Positions 35,829-43,840 of a DNA stretch of 64,000 nucleotides are shown here, piece after piece (within the stretch, counting starts at the first letter, position 1; the number at the start of each line of letters is the position of its first letter). The position numbers and the translations under genes were made by a program. The stretch is from positions 434,001 to 498,000 of the forward strand of contig CAWANP010000009.1 in assembly GCA_963783445.1 (NCBI GenBank), read 5' to 3'. The notes below the pieces were generated by a model. That model made no database searches and had not been told where the DNA came from. It saw nothing but the letters and a program-made list of their open reading frames with translations. The stretch comes from CAWANP01 sp963783445. Its GTDB lineage: Bacteria > Chloroflexota > Anaerolineae > JAAYZQ01.

Positions 35829-35886
35829 CTCAATCTCCCGCGGGTTGCCGGCTGCGGACAACCGGTTGACCTGCGGGAGGTTGAGT
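35829..35886. terminator. Bidirectional terminator between convergent genes
   Basis: CTCAATCTCCCGC pairs with GCGGGAGGTTGAG (one mismatch) across a loop that holds a smaller inverted repeat (GGGTTG.../...CAACC). It lies between the aldo/keto reductase stop (35814) and the convergent aminotransferase stop (35887), and T-rich or A-rich bases flank the stem on the plus side (GTTTATCG). Confidence 0.65.
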
Positions 35887-37197
35887 TTATCGTATCTCTC
35901 TGAACACAGCCTCGATGATGTTCAGCGCCTCGTCAATGTCTTCCACGGTGTGTTGTGAGGAGTAGCCGTGGTGCATGGGGGTCTTGTGGGCATAGTCATG
36001 TAGATAGAGCCCCCTTTCCACGCAACCGAGTAGAAACTGGACCTCCATCTCGCGGTCGCTCTGAACCGCCTGCCGGTAGTTGGAGACCGGCTCTGTGATC
36101 CCGAGGTAGACGCCAAAACGGGCCCCAACTCCCTGTACAATGCCAGGCACACCAGTGACTTGGAGCAGTTCGGCTATACCGGTGTACAGCTGGTCCGCCA
36201 GCGCGTTGATGTGGTCATAGAAGCCCGGCCTGGCGATCTCTTTCTGGCAGGCCAGCGCGCCGAGGACGGCCGGGATATGCCCGGTATAGGTGCCGCTGAT
36301 GACCGTATTCCCAATGGGGTTGAGCACGTTCATGATCTCGGTCTTGCCACAGATGGCGGCGATGGCGACCCCGCCGCCCAGGGCCTTGGCCAGGGTGCAC
36401 ATGTCCGGTGTCACGCCATAGTACTCCTGGGCGCCGCCCCGGCACATGCGGTAGCCGGACAATACCTCGTCAAAGATCAGTACGATGCCCGTTTCGTCAC
36501 AGATCTGGCGAACCTGGCGCAGAAATTCGGGGTCCGAGGGGATGCAGCCCTGGTTGTAGGAGATGGGCTCCAGGATGACGGCGGCCAACTCATGCCGGTG
36601 GGCCTCGATTGCTGCCGAAAAGGCGTCGATATCATTGAAGGGTACGACGATGATCAGGTCTGACAAAGCTTCTGGCATGCCGTCGGTGTCGGGCATCGGC
36701 GCCACCGTGCCATCATCGCGCAGGTCACCCAGTTCCGTGGAGCAATTGTACCACAAGTAGTCGTGCATGCCGTGGAAATGGCCTTCAAACTTGAGGATCT
36801 TGGGCTTGCCGGTGTAGGCTCGGGCAACGCGGATGGCGCCCATAGTGGCCTCGGTGCCGCTGTTCTGCAGGCGGATCTTTTCCGCGCTGGGGACGGCGCC
36901 GGAGATCAATCTGGCCAGCTCGGAGTGGTACTCTGTCTCTGCGTTGGCAATCATCCCGATCTCCAGTGCCTGCTCCAGCGCAGCCCGGATGGCGGGGTGA
37001 TTGTGCCCCAAAAAGGTCGCACCGCTCCCTGTGAAAAAGTCAATGTACTCGTTGCCGTCCACGTCCCAGAAGCGGGAACCCTGGCCGTGGGTCAGGTAGA
37101 GCGGGCGTTTGAGCAAGGGGTTGTAGCGTCCTCCGGCCACGCCTCCGCCAATGAGGTGTTCCTGGGCCGTAGCGAACAACTGATCCGATTTTCGCAT
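35887..37197 (-). CDS. Class III PLP-dependent aminotransferase (glutamate-1-semialdehyde aminomutase-like)
   Basis: 436 aa from ATG 37197 with AAGGAGAGCACAAA upstream. Although its frame is continuous with the upstream LarA frame, that continuity comes from a frameshift in LarA and not from a true fusion. YIDFFTGSGATFLGHNHPAI, EGHFHGMHDYLWY, LEPISYNQGCIPSDPEFL and IFDEVLSGYR are class III motifs, and MCTLAKALGGGVAIA holds the PLP Lys. It resembles the protein at 16430-17749 throughout. Two paralogous aminotransferases in one regulon suggest action on related intermediates or a heteromeric enzyme. Confidence 0.9.
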   Translation of the reverse strand: MRKSDQLFATAQEHLIGGGVAGGRYNPLLKRPLYLTHGQGSRFWDVDGNEYIDFFTGSGATFLGHNHPAIRAALEQALEIGMIANAETEYHSELARLISGAVPSAEKIRLQNSGTEATMGAIRVARAYTGKPKILKFEGHFHGMHDYLWYNCSTELGDLRDDGTVAPMPDTDGMPEALSDLIIVVPFNDIDAFSAAIEAHRHELAAVILEPISYNQGCIPSDPEFLRQVRQICDETGIVLIFDEVLSGYRMCRGGAQEYYGVTPDMCTLAKALGGGVAIAAICGKTEIMNVLNPIGNTVISGTYTGHIPAVLGALACQKEIARPGFYDHINALADQLYTGIAELLQVTGVPGIVQGVGARFGVYLGITEPVSNYRQAVQSDREMEVQFLLGCVERGLYLHDYAHKTPMHHGYSSQHTVEDIDEALNIIEAVFREIR

Positions 37198-37223
37198 TTT
37201 GTGCTCTCCTTGAAGTGATAGCC

Positions 37224-38430
37224 TTAGCCCGCAGCCGCCACCATGGCCAGCGCGCCCTGGGGTATCAGGTTCAGGCGGGGACCGGCTGCCAGGTTTTCCA
37301 GGGCTGCCAGCGCCTCTCCCAGGTCGCGGAATAGCAGGCTGCCGGCTGGCATCAGAAAATCTGCCTCTTTGTCCCGCAGGTTGGGCGAGTAGACGAGCAA
37401 CTTGCGCGAGTCCAGGCTCTTTTCCATAGCCCGGAAGTGCAGAATCCTCATAGTAGCCGCCCCGGCTGCCGATGTAGTGGTGGCCTGCGCCCTCGGGACA
37501 GGCGGCCACGAGCAGGATGGGCCCACCGGGCACGACGCTCATGGCGCCCGTGCCAGCCAGGATGGCCTTGCCGGCTTGGATAAAGTCGCACTCTACGGGA
37601 AAGGCGCCGATGATGGCCGCGTTGGCCAGGGGCGGCGCTTTGACGCGGTAGACCTCACGGGCAAAGGGCACCGCCCGGCCGTGGGTCAGGCGGTAGTCGC
37701 CAGCGTACATGCCTACGATCTCACACCTTTCGTTGATGACTGAATCCACAACAAAGTCCAGGCCGCAGATCCCGGCAATGTCCTCGATGTCGGCCCGGTA
37801 TTCCCCCATCTCCTCCGAGTCCGCGGCCCCGCGGGGGCGTACCGAATGGTGGTAGGTGACGGTCTTGGCCCCGCAAACACCGGGCATGAGGGTCTTGGCC
37901 CCACCGCTAAAACCGGCATGGGTGTGAGGGATAATGCTGCCGATGGTGACCTTGATCTCAGAGCGGTTGACGAGGCTGTTGAGGTAGACAGGCGTGCCAA
38001 GCTCGCTAATCCCTAAAAAGTCGAGCTGGTCGTAAAAGTTGTGGTTGTAGGTCTCAAATCGATCGACGATCTCGGTGCCCAACTTGGCACAGAAGTCATG
38101 GCCGAATTGGGGACGGTGCGCGGCGATGGCGGAAAAGAATCGGATCTCTCCCTCGGGGATGCCTGCCTCCAGCAGTTCTTCCACAACCAGGGGGGTGACC
38201 AAGTGCGTTGGCGTGGGGCGCGTGGCATCTTCGACGATGACGGCGGCGCTCTTTTTGCCGCGGGCCAAGTCCCTCAGACGCGGCGTGCCGTGCGGTGAGC
38301 GGAAGGCTGCCACCCGCTGCTCGGGCGTTAGAGCGGGGGCGCCCTGAATGGGACACTCGTGGACGCGCCAGGCATCGGAGAGAGGCAGCGCCAACTGACC
38401 ATCGGCGTAAGGTGTGGATAGGATAGGCAT
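37224..38430 (-). pseudogene. larA: Lactate racemase-like protein (LarA/DUF2088 family), frameshifted
   Basis: From ATG 38430 (MPILSTPYADGQLALPLSDA) the protein shows EDATRPTPTH (conserved Arg), FSAIAAHRPQ (His) and IIPHTHAGFSGGAKTLMPG, followed by TVTYHHS. The GGAK lysine and following His match the residues that hold the nickel-pincer cofactor in LarA. Near 37435-37460 the similarity shifts frame: ILHFRAMEKSLDSRKLLVYS and the C-terminal FRDLGEALAALENLAAGPRL lie in the other frame and stop at 37224. The intact frame instead runs into the aminotransferase. LarA homologues racemise or epimerise 2-hydroxy acids, including sugar acids. The cofactor genes larB, larC and larE are absent here. About 400 aa if repaired. 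Confidence 0.82.
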
Positions 38431-38493
38431 GGGCTCATTCCTTCATCTGCATCGCACAACGGATTGGCGGGGCTCTGGATGTTGACTCACCGG

Positions 38494-39825
38494 CTAGGTG
38501 GGCAACTCCCAGCCACGCGGACCGGTACTGCTAGCCAGCGCGCTGTCGAGGACGATCTGTCCCTGGTTGGCGACAAGCTTGCCGTCGCGAAAGACCATGG
38601 CCACCTGCCGCAAGCAGTGGATATCGGCCAGGGGATCCCCGTCCAGGAGGATCAGGTCGGCGCGCAGACCTTCCGTGACGGCGCCAATCTCTCCGTCCAG
38701 GCGCAGGGCCTGAGCTGCTCGTCCCGTGACCATGGTGATGGTCTCCAGTGGTGTGAACTCTGCCCAGCGAACCATGATCTCTACGGCGCGGGCCATCTCC
38801 TCAAAACCGGGCCAGAGGTCGGTACCGGGCCAGGGACCAAAGGCCGCGTCCGTGCCCAGGAACAGGCTGACTCCCTGCTCTCGCATGTAGTGCAGGAACG
38901 GCCAACGCACCTGGAGCATCTTTAGCCACCATTCCTCCTCGGCAGAACACGCTTGGTTATGCTCATCCGGGAATAGGTAGGGTCGGGGGATGATGGCGTG
39001 GTCGACGCGAACGTCGTTGGCTACCATAAACTCGACTGCCTTTTTGTCAGGCACAGTCGATCTGGCATCGCGTCCGATCCAGGAACAGTGTTCGATGGTA
39101 TCTACTCCCACCTCGGCGGCGAGTCGAATGCTGTCGGTGGAGATGGCGTGCACGGCGACCTGCAAACCCAGGCGGTGGGCGTCGTCGACGGCGGCGTCCA
39201 ACTCCTGGGCTGTGTATTGGGATCGGGAAATGTTTGTCCCTGGCGTCGTGGTTCCGCCGCTGAGGATAATCTTGACAAAATCAACGCCTTTGCTGGCCAG
39301 GGTCCGCACGGCCTTGACGATCTCGTCGATGCTGTCCACCCCCCAGTCAGTATAAATGTGCCCGCCGGTGGTCGTGATGGGCCGACCGCTGGCCAGGATG
39401 CGTGGCCCGATAAAGCTGCCCGTGTCGATCATGTCGCGCAGGGCCAGTATCGAAAAGTCGTCGGCGCCACAGTCCCGCAGCGTCGTCACCCCGGCAGCCA
39501 GGGCTGTCTGGGCATAGTGGCCAGCGCGTACCAACTGGCGTTCCAAGCCCTGGGCTGAGATCAGATGCTGCCCGACCGAACGAGGGGCGTAGAGTAGTTT
39601 GTCCCATGCGAGGTGTACGTGGCTGTCGATCAACCCGGGCATCAGCGTCATGCCGCCGGCTTGCAGGCTGGGAACCCCTTCGGGGATGAGGACTTGGTCC
39701 GATGGTCCGGCCGCCGCGATCCGGCCGGAGACATCAACGAGAACGGTGCCGCAAGGGATGGGTTTGGAACCCGTGCCATCCAGTACCTGGGCGCCTGTAA
39801 TGGCAAGCTTGAGGGTCGTCTCCAT
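38494..39825 (-). CDS. Amidohydrolase (metal-dependent, imidazolonepropionase/prolidase-like)
   Basis: 443 aa. The ATG at 39825 has GAGGGAG upstream; the in-frame codons above it include the promoter. MPGLIDSHVHLAW is the H-x-H metal motif, DFVKIILSGG the bridging Lys, VAVHAISTD and TIEHCSWIG the next two His and FLGTDAAFG the catalytic Asp, so all five metal ligands of the amidohydrolase superfamily are present. It would hydrolyse an amide, lactam or lactone. It has its own promoter with operator site D and thus belongs to the regulon. Confidence 0.92.
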   Translation of the reverse strand: METTLKLAITGAQVLDGTGSKPIPCGTVLVDVSGRIAAAGPSDQVLIPEGVPSLQAGGMTLMPGLIDSHVHLAWDKLLYAPRSVGQHLISAQGLERQLVRAGHYAQTALAAGVTTLRDCGADDFSILALRDMIDTGSFIGPRILASGRPITTTGGHIYTDWGVDSIDEIVKAVRTLASKGVDFVKIILSGGTTTPGTNISRSQYTAQELDAAVDDAHRLGLQVAVHAISTDSIRLAAEVGVDTIEHCSWIGRDARSTVPDKKAVEFMVANDVRVDHAIIPRPYLFPDEHNQACSAEEEWWLKMLQVRWPFLHYMREQGVSLFLGTDAAFGPWPGTDLWPGFEEMARAVEIMVRWAEFTPLETITMVTGRAAQALRLDGEIGAVTEGLRADLILLDGDPLADIHCLRQVAMVFRDGKLVANQGQIVLDSALASSTGPRGWELPT

Positions 39826-39851
39826 GTGTCTCCCTCTTTGAGGTGATAGTT

Positions 39852-39894
39852 TGTAACCGTTTACAATTGTACTTGGTCCCATGTCTGGTGTCAA
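39852..39894 (-). promoter_or_regulatory. Amidohydrolase promoter with LacI-type operator (site D)
   Basis: On the minus strand TTGACA (39894-39889), a 17-bp spacer and TACAAT (39871-39866). The palindrome TGTAACCGTTTACA (plus strand 39852-39865) directly follows the -10 box and matches TGWAANCGNTNWCA at all 14 positions. Confidence 0.82.
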
Positions 39895-40039
39895 GCTGCC
39901 TTGTGCATGAGACGTCTTTGATGGGGGCGCTAAGGAACGGGAATGTCGCGAACAGATTTCCGAAGGTGTGAGTCCTTTTGGCCGAGCCCTACGGTTCGCT
40001 GAAACCCTCAGAGATCATTGTCACGCGGTTTCTGGCTGG

Positions 40040-41824
40040 CTAGAAGGCGCTGTAGAGCAACCCACCATAGACAGCCATGGTCAGAAAGCTATCGACGAGG
40101 GCATAGATGATCACGAAAACTGCGGCCGAGCGGCTGTGGGTGCGTACCATCACGTACCAAGCTGCGGCAAGGCCGAGTAGGGCGATGATAACCGGTACTG
40201 AAAGCTGGAGCACGACCCCTAACCCCGAGGGGATGATTGGGATCCAACCGGAAAAGGGGACGTAGCTTCCTGCTTGAGCAAAGGTGACCAGTTTTACCCC
40301 CCAGTAGGCGATCAGGGCCAGAGCAATGCTGAGGAGCGATGCGCGGCTGGTGATCGTTTCGCTTCCCCGCCGGAATACCCAGGTCACAGCCAACAGTAGA
40401 AGCGGCAGGACGAGCCACAGCAGCATGGCGACGGGAAAGAATACCGCGCCCGTCAGCAGGCCAAAGAAAGTGTTGGTGACCATGCGGCCAATGTCCCCGC
40501 GGGTCAGGGGGCTCAGAACCTGGTGGATGTCGTCGGCCGTGCTGGCAAAATAGATCTGGTAACCGGGCATCTCTTCTCTACGCTCTATCCAGGTGGCATA
40601 GAGGTACCCTGTGCCGTCACTGGTGATGGCGGGCGACTGCGAGAACTTGGGATTGAAGCTTAGGAGTTGATAGGTCGTTGGCGTACCATTCTGCATGAAC
40701 AGGGTACCTATCTGCCCCACGGCGTGCTCACGCTGGTGCCGGAGGTCAGCCCGAAGCGCCAGTACCGTTTCGCCAACGTCGGCCGAGTGGACCGTGATGT
40801 CTACTGGTATCACGGTCCGTGGATAGCTCCCTGATGCCAAGGCCACCCGCTGGCCGGCTGCCAGAGCGCCTTCTGGGAATGGCTCATAAAGGAGATTCTC
40901 TGTATTGGGTACGGTAATGAGCTTTGGCTCAGAGGCCAAAGCCGGCTCGTACGGAGGAAAGGACATGTACTCTGTCTGAGTCAAGTATCCGTGTTCGTGC
41001 GATTGGAATGACTCCGTCCAAAACAAATAGATCTGTTCGCCGTCGACGCCAAGCCACGGCCCCAGCAGGGTGGCATCGCGTTCCAGGGTAGGTTCGGCGA
41101 CCAGGGTTTGTTGCCCGGGGCGATAGTTACCACCAGGATAGGCCGCATAGTGCAGACTAGGCTGGGTTCCGAGGGGCGGATAGGTAACCCAGGTTGCGTG
41201 CAAGGCTCCCTCGCTGTCTACCTGGGCCGCGAGTTGCATACCCTCCGCATCGACGAGCATGGCTTTGGCCGTGGGATCCTGGAGGGGTAGGGTATAAACG
41301 CCGGGATCCCGCCGGGTACCGCCATACCAAATGGTTGTACCCTCGGGGCCAGGGGCGAGGTCGTAGCTGCCAACTGTCCTGCCCCCTGACAGGAGAGCCG
41401 GTGCGGCCAGGCTGTTCCCTGAGGTATCCACCTGGGCGGCATAGAGGCCGCCGTCATCGAGCCAGAAGAGATGAAGGCCCTGCTCATCCCAAAAGATCTT
41501 TGGATCCTGAGGCTCGGCGAAGGCGCCGTCGAGCGTCTGATCCCAGACGACGTCCGCCGCGCGGTTCAGGGCGACAATGCGGGCGCGATGCGTGTTGCCC
41601 TCAGCCTGAAGGGTAAAGAGATAGATCGTGCCCACATCATCGAGGGCCAGGGCCACGGGCTGCCGGGCTGATGTGTCGCCGACCAGTTTAGCCCGGCTCC
41701 AGTCGGGGGCATTGAGCCAGAGACGGTCGACCTCGCTAGTCGTGGCAGAAATCGCGGCCAGGCCAAGGAACAGGATGAGGAATAGTATTGGACCCCACAA
41801 CCACGCTCTTGATAGCAGTTTCAT
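40040..41824 (-). CDS. Large membrane protein with extracellular propeller-like region, unknown function
   Basis: 594 aa. An N-terminal membrane anchor (WLWGPILFLILFLGLAAISA, about residues 10-30) is followed by about 410 residues of beta-rich sequence with repeated units such as PVALALDDVGTIYLFTL and FWDEQGLHLFWLDDGGLYAA, suggestive of a beta-propeller. Four or five hydrophobic segments form the C-terminus (from about 435: FFGLLTGAVFFPVAMLLWLV onward). A propeller held outside a polytopic C-terminal domain suggests a sensor or envelope role. The ATG at 41824 has GGGAAAAAG upstream. It may be transcribed from the promoter at 42276-42304, which would leave a leader of about 450 nt. No family recognised. 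Confidence 0.7.
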   Translation of the reverse strand: MKLLSRAWLWGPILFLILFLGLAAISATTSEVDRLWLNAPDWSRAKLVGDTSARQPVALALDDVGTIYLFTLQAEGNTHRARIVALNRAADVVWDQTLDGAFAEPQDPKIFWDEQGLHLFWLDDGGLYAAQVDTSGNSLAAPALLSGGRTVGSYDLAPGPEGTTIWYGGTRRDPGVYTLPLQDPTAKAMLVDAEGMQLAAQVDSEGALHATWVTYPPLGTQPSLHYAAYPGGNYRPGQQTLVAEPTLERDATLLGPWLGVDGEQIYLFWTESFQSHEHGYLTQTEYMSFPPYEPALASEPKLITVPNTENLLYEPFPEGALAAGQRVALASGSYPRTVIPVDITVHSADVGETVLALRADLRHQREHAVGQIGTLFMQNGTPTTYQLLSFNPKFSQSPAITSDGTGYLYATWIERREEMPGYQIYFASTADDIHQVLSPLTRGDIGRMVTNTFFGLLTGAVFFPVAMLLWLVLPLLLLAVTWVFRRGSETITSRASLLSIALALIAYWGVKLVTFAQAGSYVPFSGWIPIIPSGLGVVLQLSVPVIIALLGLAAAWYVMVRTHSRSAAVFVIIYALVDSFLTMAVYGGLLYSAF

Positions 41825-42275
41825 GTCTTTTTCCCAGTCCTCGATGACCCTTCATACCACAGAGTTGGGTTTTCGGCAAGATCCAGGCAGGCACTGTGTC
41901 GCAGGAGTTTCCAGACACACAGCGCCGGCCCCGCACCAGTATACGGCAGAAATCCCCCGGTGGCATTGGCCAACTGGGGGATCCCACGATTGGCCACTTG
42001 GCCAATCTTTGAGCGACATGCTCGATTGGTTGCAAGCCTATCTTGTGCGCTGTACCACCAGTGGCAGGAAAGCCCTCTGTACTGCTACCGAGCATGGGCG
42101 GCTGGTGGATGCCTTTGTAGCTTGGGGGGCAGCATGTGTGGTTATGGCGCTGGCGCTCGAAACCAAAGTCTTGGCCTGGGAATCGACAGCGGTGACGCTG
42201 GTATCCTCGACGGTGGCGTTAGAGGCTGCTGCGAGGTCGCAGCCAGGGATGTTGCCTATTCCGCGAATGTATTGA
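41825..42275. other. 450-nt leader/intergenic region with TTGGCCAA repeats
   Basis: No convincing gene in either strand. GATTGGCCA-AG-TGGCCAATC forms a perfect palindrome (41988-42007), and a third TTGGCCAA copy lies at 41966-41973, next to a C-run/G-run pair that can fold. The region lies between a good minus-strand promoter (42276-42304) and the membrane-protein start, so it could be a structured mRNA leader or hold operator sites. Confidence 0.4.
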
Positions 42276-42304
42276 TTGTACCACGATCGGAGAGAAATAA
42301 CAAG
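42276..42304 (-). promoter_or_regulatory. Promoter facing the large membrane-protein gene
   Basis: On the minus strand TTGTTA (42304-42299), a 17-bp spacer and TACAAT (42281-42276). The right half of the spacer, CCGATCGTGG, is nearly identical to that of the promoter at 46601-46629 (CCGATCATGG). Confidence 0.6.
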
Positions 42305-42352
42305 AGGGAGACGGCGCAGCGCGCAAGTGGCTCTGGTCAGCAAAAATCTTGG

Positions 42353-42574
42353 TCAGAGGAGAAAACGGCCCAATAGGGCCGCCATGCCACTCAGTGACAG
42401 CACCAGAGCCAGGAGAACCAGGAGCCACATACCTCCAGCCCGCAAACGCCCTACCAGGTGCGCTTTTTTGTCCTGCTGTACTACCTCTGCCCCCTTGAGG
42501 CAGGTGCCGCAGTGGCCGCAGTACAGCCTTTCCCATGGATTTCGCCTATCGCATTGGGGGCACACAGACTCCAT
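42353..42574 (-). CDS. Small zinc-ribbon membrane protein
   Basis: 73 aa from ATG 42574, chosen for the AAAGGAG eight nt upstream. The N-terminus CPQCDRRNPWERLYCGHCG has two C-x2-C knuckles for one zinc ion, followed by a C-terminal membrane segment (MWLLVLLALVLSLSGMAALLG). This makes it a single-pass protein with the ribbon most likely in the cytosol. The same ribbon type recurs in three larger membrane proteins of this region. Function unknown. Confidence 0.65.
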   Translation of the reverse strand: MESVCPQCDRRNPWERLYCGHCGTCLKGAEVVQQDKKAHLVGRLRAGGMWLLVLLALVLSLSGMAALLGRFLL

Positions 42575-42831
42575 TAATCGGGCTCCTTTGGTCTTGATCA
42601 TTGTTGTTGGGCAGTCATTCTGCCGACATGAACTAGAGAACTGGACAAGCACGAGACTGCGGAATGACTGTTGTCTACCTAAAAGACCGCAGGAGTGGGC
42701 AAAAGGATACGGCCAATCACAAAATATGCGGATCTTGTCCTATTTTGACAGTTTCTGGCTCTAGCAGACATTCTGCTGTCAACCAGGCTAGGGGGAGTGG
42801 CTGTGCGCGAGGGTCAAGTACGTGGGGGCTA

Positions 42832-43356
42832 TCAGTGGAACCCCAGAGCCTCCAGGGCCTCCAGGATTGGCTCGTTGGTATTCAGTACGGGAGCGCCAGC
42901 TCGATAGTGTCCCTGGTCGCCCAGCAATACGATGGGCGGCTCGGCATGGGGGCCGGTGATGGGGAACAGCATCATGGTCGTCCGGCCCGTGGGAAACCAG
43001 GTGTGTATCTTGGCGGGGTGGGCAAAAAACACCTCCAGCGTGACGTATTGGGTATGGGCCTTCTGGAGGGTCTTGTCTGAGAATCCGGTGCTCGAGAGGC
43101 GGGCAAAGCCTTCGGCCAGACTGGCTTTGGTAGCGGTGGACAATTCATCGTAGCCAGTCTGGTCGGGCAGATATTGGGTAGGCTGACCAGAGTGATAGAC
43201 GACAATGCGGGTGGGCTCATCCTGGAACCCTCTCAGGAACCACAGGAGGTCGCGGCTGGTCAGGCTGACCATTAGATAGTAGGCCAATAGCACGAAACCG
43301 GCCAGAAGGAGAAAGAGCTGGACGGCGTTCGCGCCAGATCTTTGGTGTTGGCTCAT
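42832..43356 (-). CDS. Single-pass membrane protein of unknown function
   Basis: 174 aa. One N-terminal hydrophobic segment (VQLFLLLAGFVLLAYYLMVS, about residues 12-31) and a soluble, probably extracellular domain of about 140 residues with no motif I recognise (RIVVYHSGQPTQYLP, VLLGDQGHYRAGAP). It starts 10 nt from the cupin gene end and is probably co-transcribed with it. The 257 nt downstream (42575-42831) hold only a short palindrome, AGCAGACATTCTGCT (42763-42777). Confidence 0.6.
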   Translation of the reverse strand: MSQHQRSGANAVQLFLLLAGFVLLAYYLMVSLTSRDLLWFLRGFQDEPTRIVVYHSGQPTQYLPDQTGYDELSTATKASLAEGFARLSSTGFSDKTLQKAHTQYVTLEVFFAHPAKIHTWFPTGRTTMMLFPITGPHAEPPIVLLGDQGHYRAGAPVLNTNEPILEALEALGFH

Positions 43357-43366
43357 CTTGGACCTG

Positions 43367-43696
43367 TCAGAATTGATAGTCCTCTCGGACAGGGCTGAAC
43401 ACGTCCAACACTTTGGCCGGATCGTCGCCTACCTTGACGCCATGCTCTACATCACCGGGAATGATGAACGTATCCCCAGGCTTGATCAGGTGTGGTTCCC
43501 CATCGATAGTAATTTCGATCTCACCCTCGATGACATGTCCGGTCTGCTCGTGGGGGTGGCTGTGCAGGGGAAGGACGGCGTTGGGGTCCAGGTCAGCGAT
43601 GGACACCAGCATCTCGTTGCCCCAAAAGGTGCGAAGGCGCACGCCGGGGACAACCTCTACGGCTTCTCTGTTCTCTAGATCGCAAAAGTATGGCAT
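43367..43696 (-). CDS. Cupin-domain protein
   Basis: 109 aa, one conserved beta-barrel domain. LPLHSHPHEQTGHVIEGEIE is cupin motif 1 (three His and a Glu as metal ligands) and PGDTFIIPGDVEHGV is motif 2 with the last His. Such small cupins bind a metal and act as isomerases, dioxygenases or sugar-binding proteins. It sits just upstream of the single-pass membrane-protein gene. The substrate is unknown. Confidence 0.88.
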   Translation of the reverse strand: MPYFCDLENREAVEVVPGVRLRTFWGNEMLVSIADLDPNAVLPLHSHPHEQTGHVIEGEIEITIDGEPHLIKPGDTFIIPGDVEHGVKVGDDPAKVLDVFSPVREDYQF

Positions 43697-43719
43697 TGAT
43701 ACCTCCGACTAGAATATTG

Positions 43720-43800
43720 AACCACAGAAACACTGAGGGCACGTAGGATGCTTGGTTGGCGGTGATCGACCCTCTGTGTTCTCCGAGTCTCAGTGGCGTT
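43720..43800. repeat. Intergenic inverted repeat, second copy of the 1.3 kb element
   Basis: The left arm aaccacagaaacactgaggg and the right arm (complement aacgccactgagactcggag, then aacacagaggg) share the ACCACAGAGACAC...GAG-type pattern of the element at 1306-1383. It fills the gap between the cupin start and the alpha/beta-hydrolase end. Confidence 0.55.
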
Positions 43801-43840
43801 CCTGTTTGACCAACTGTGATCCCTCTTTGGGCAGGATCCT

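Noticed and set aside
35887..38430. Natural LarA-aminotransferase fusion
   Set aside because: The LarA C-terminus is found in another frame and the aminotransferase has its own start and ribosome site.
41628..42343. Candidate genes in the 41.8-42.3 kb gap on both strands
   Set aside because: Frames overlap the membrane-protein gene or the promoter, have no ribosome site and no recognisable domain.
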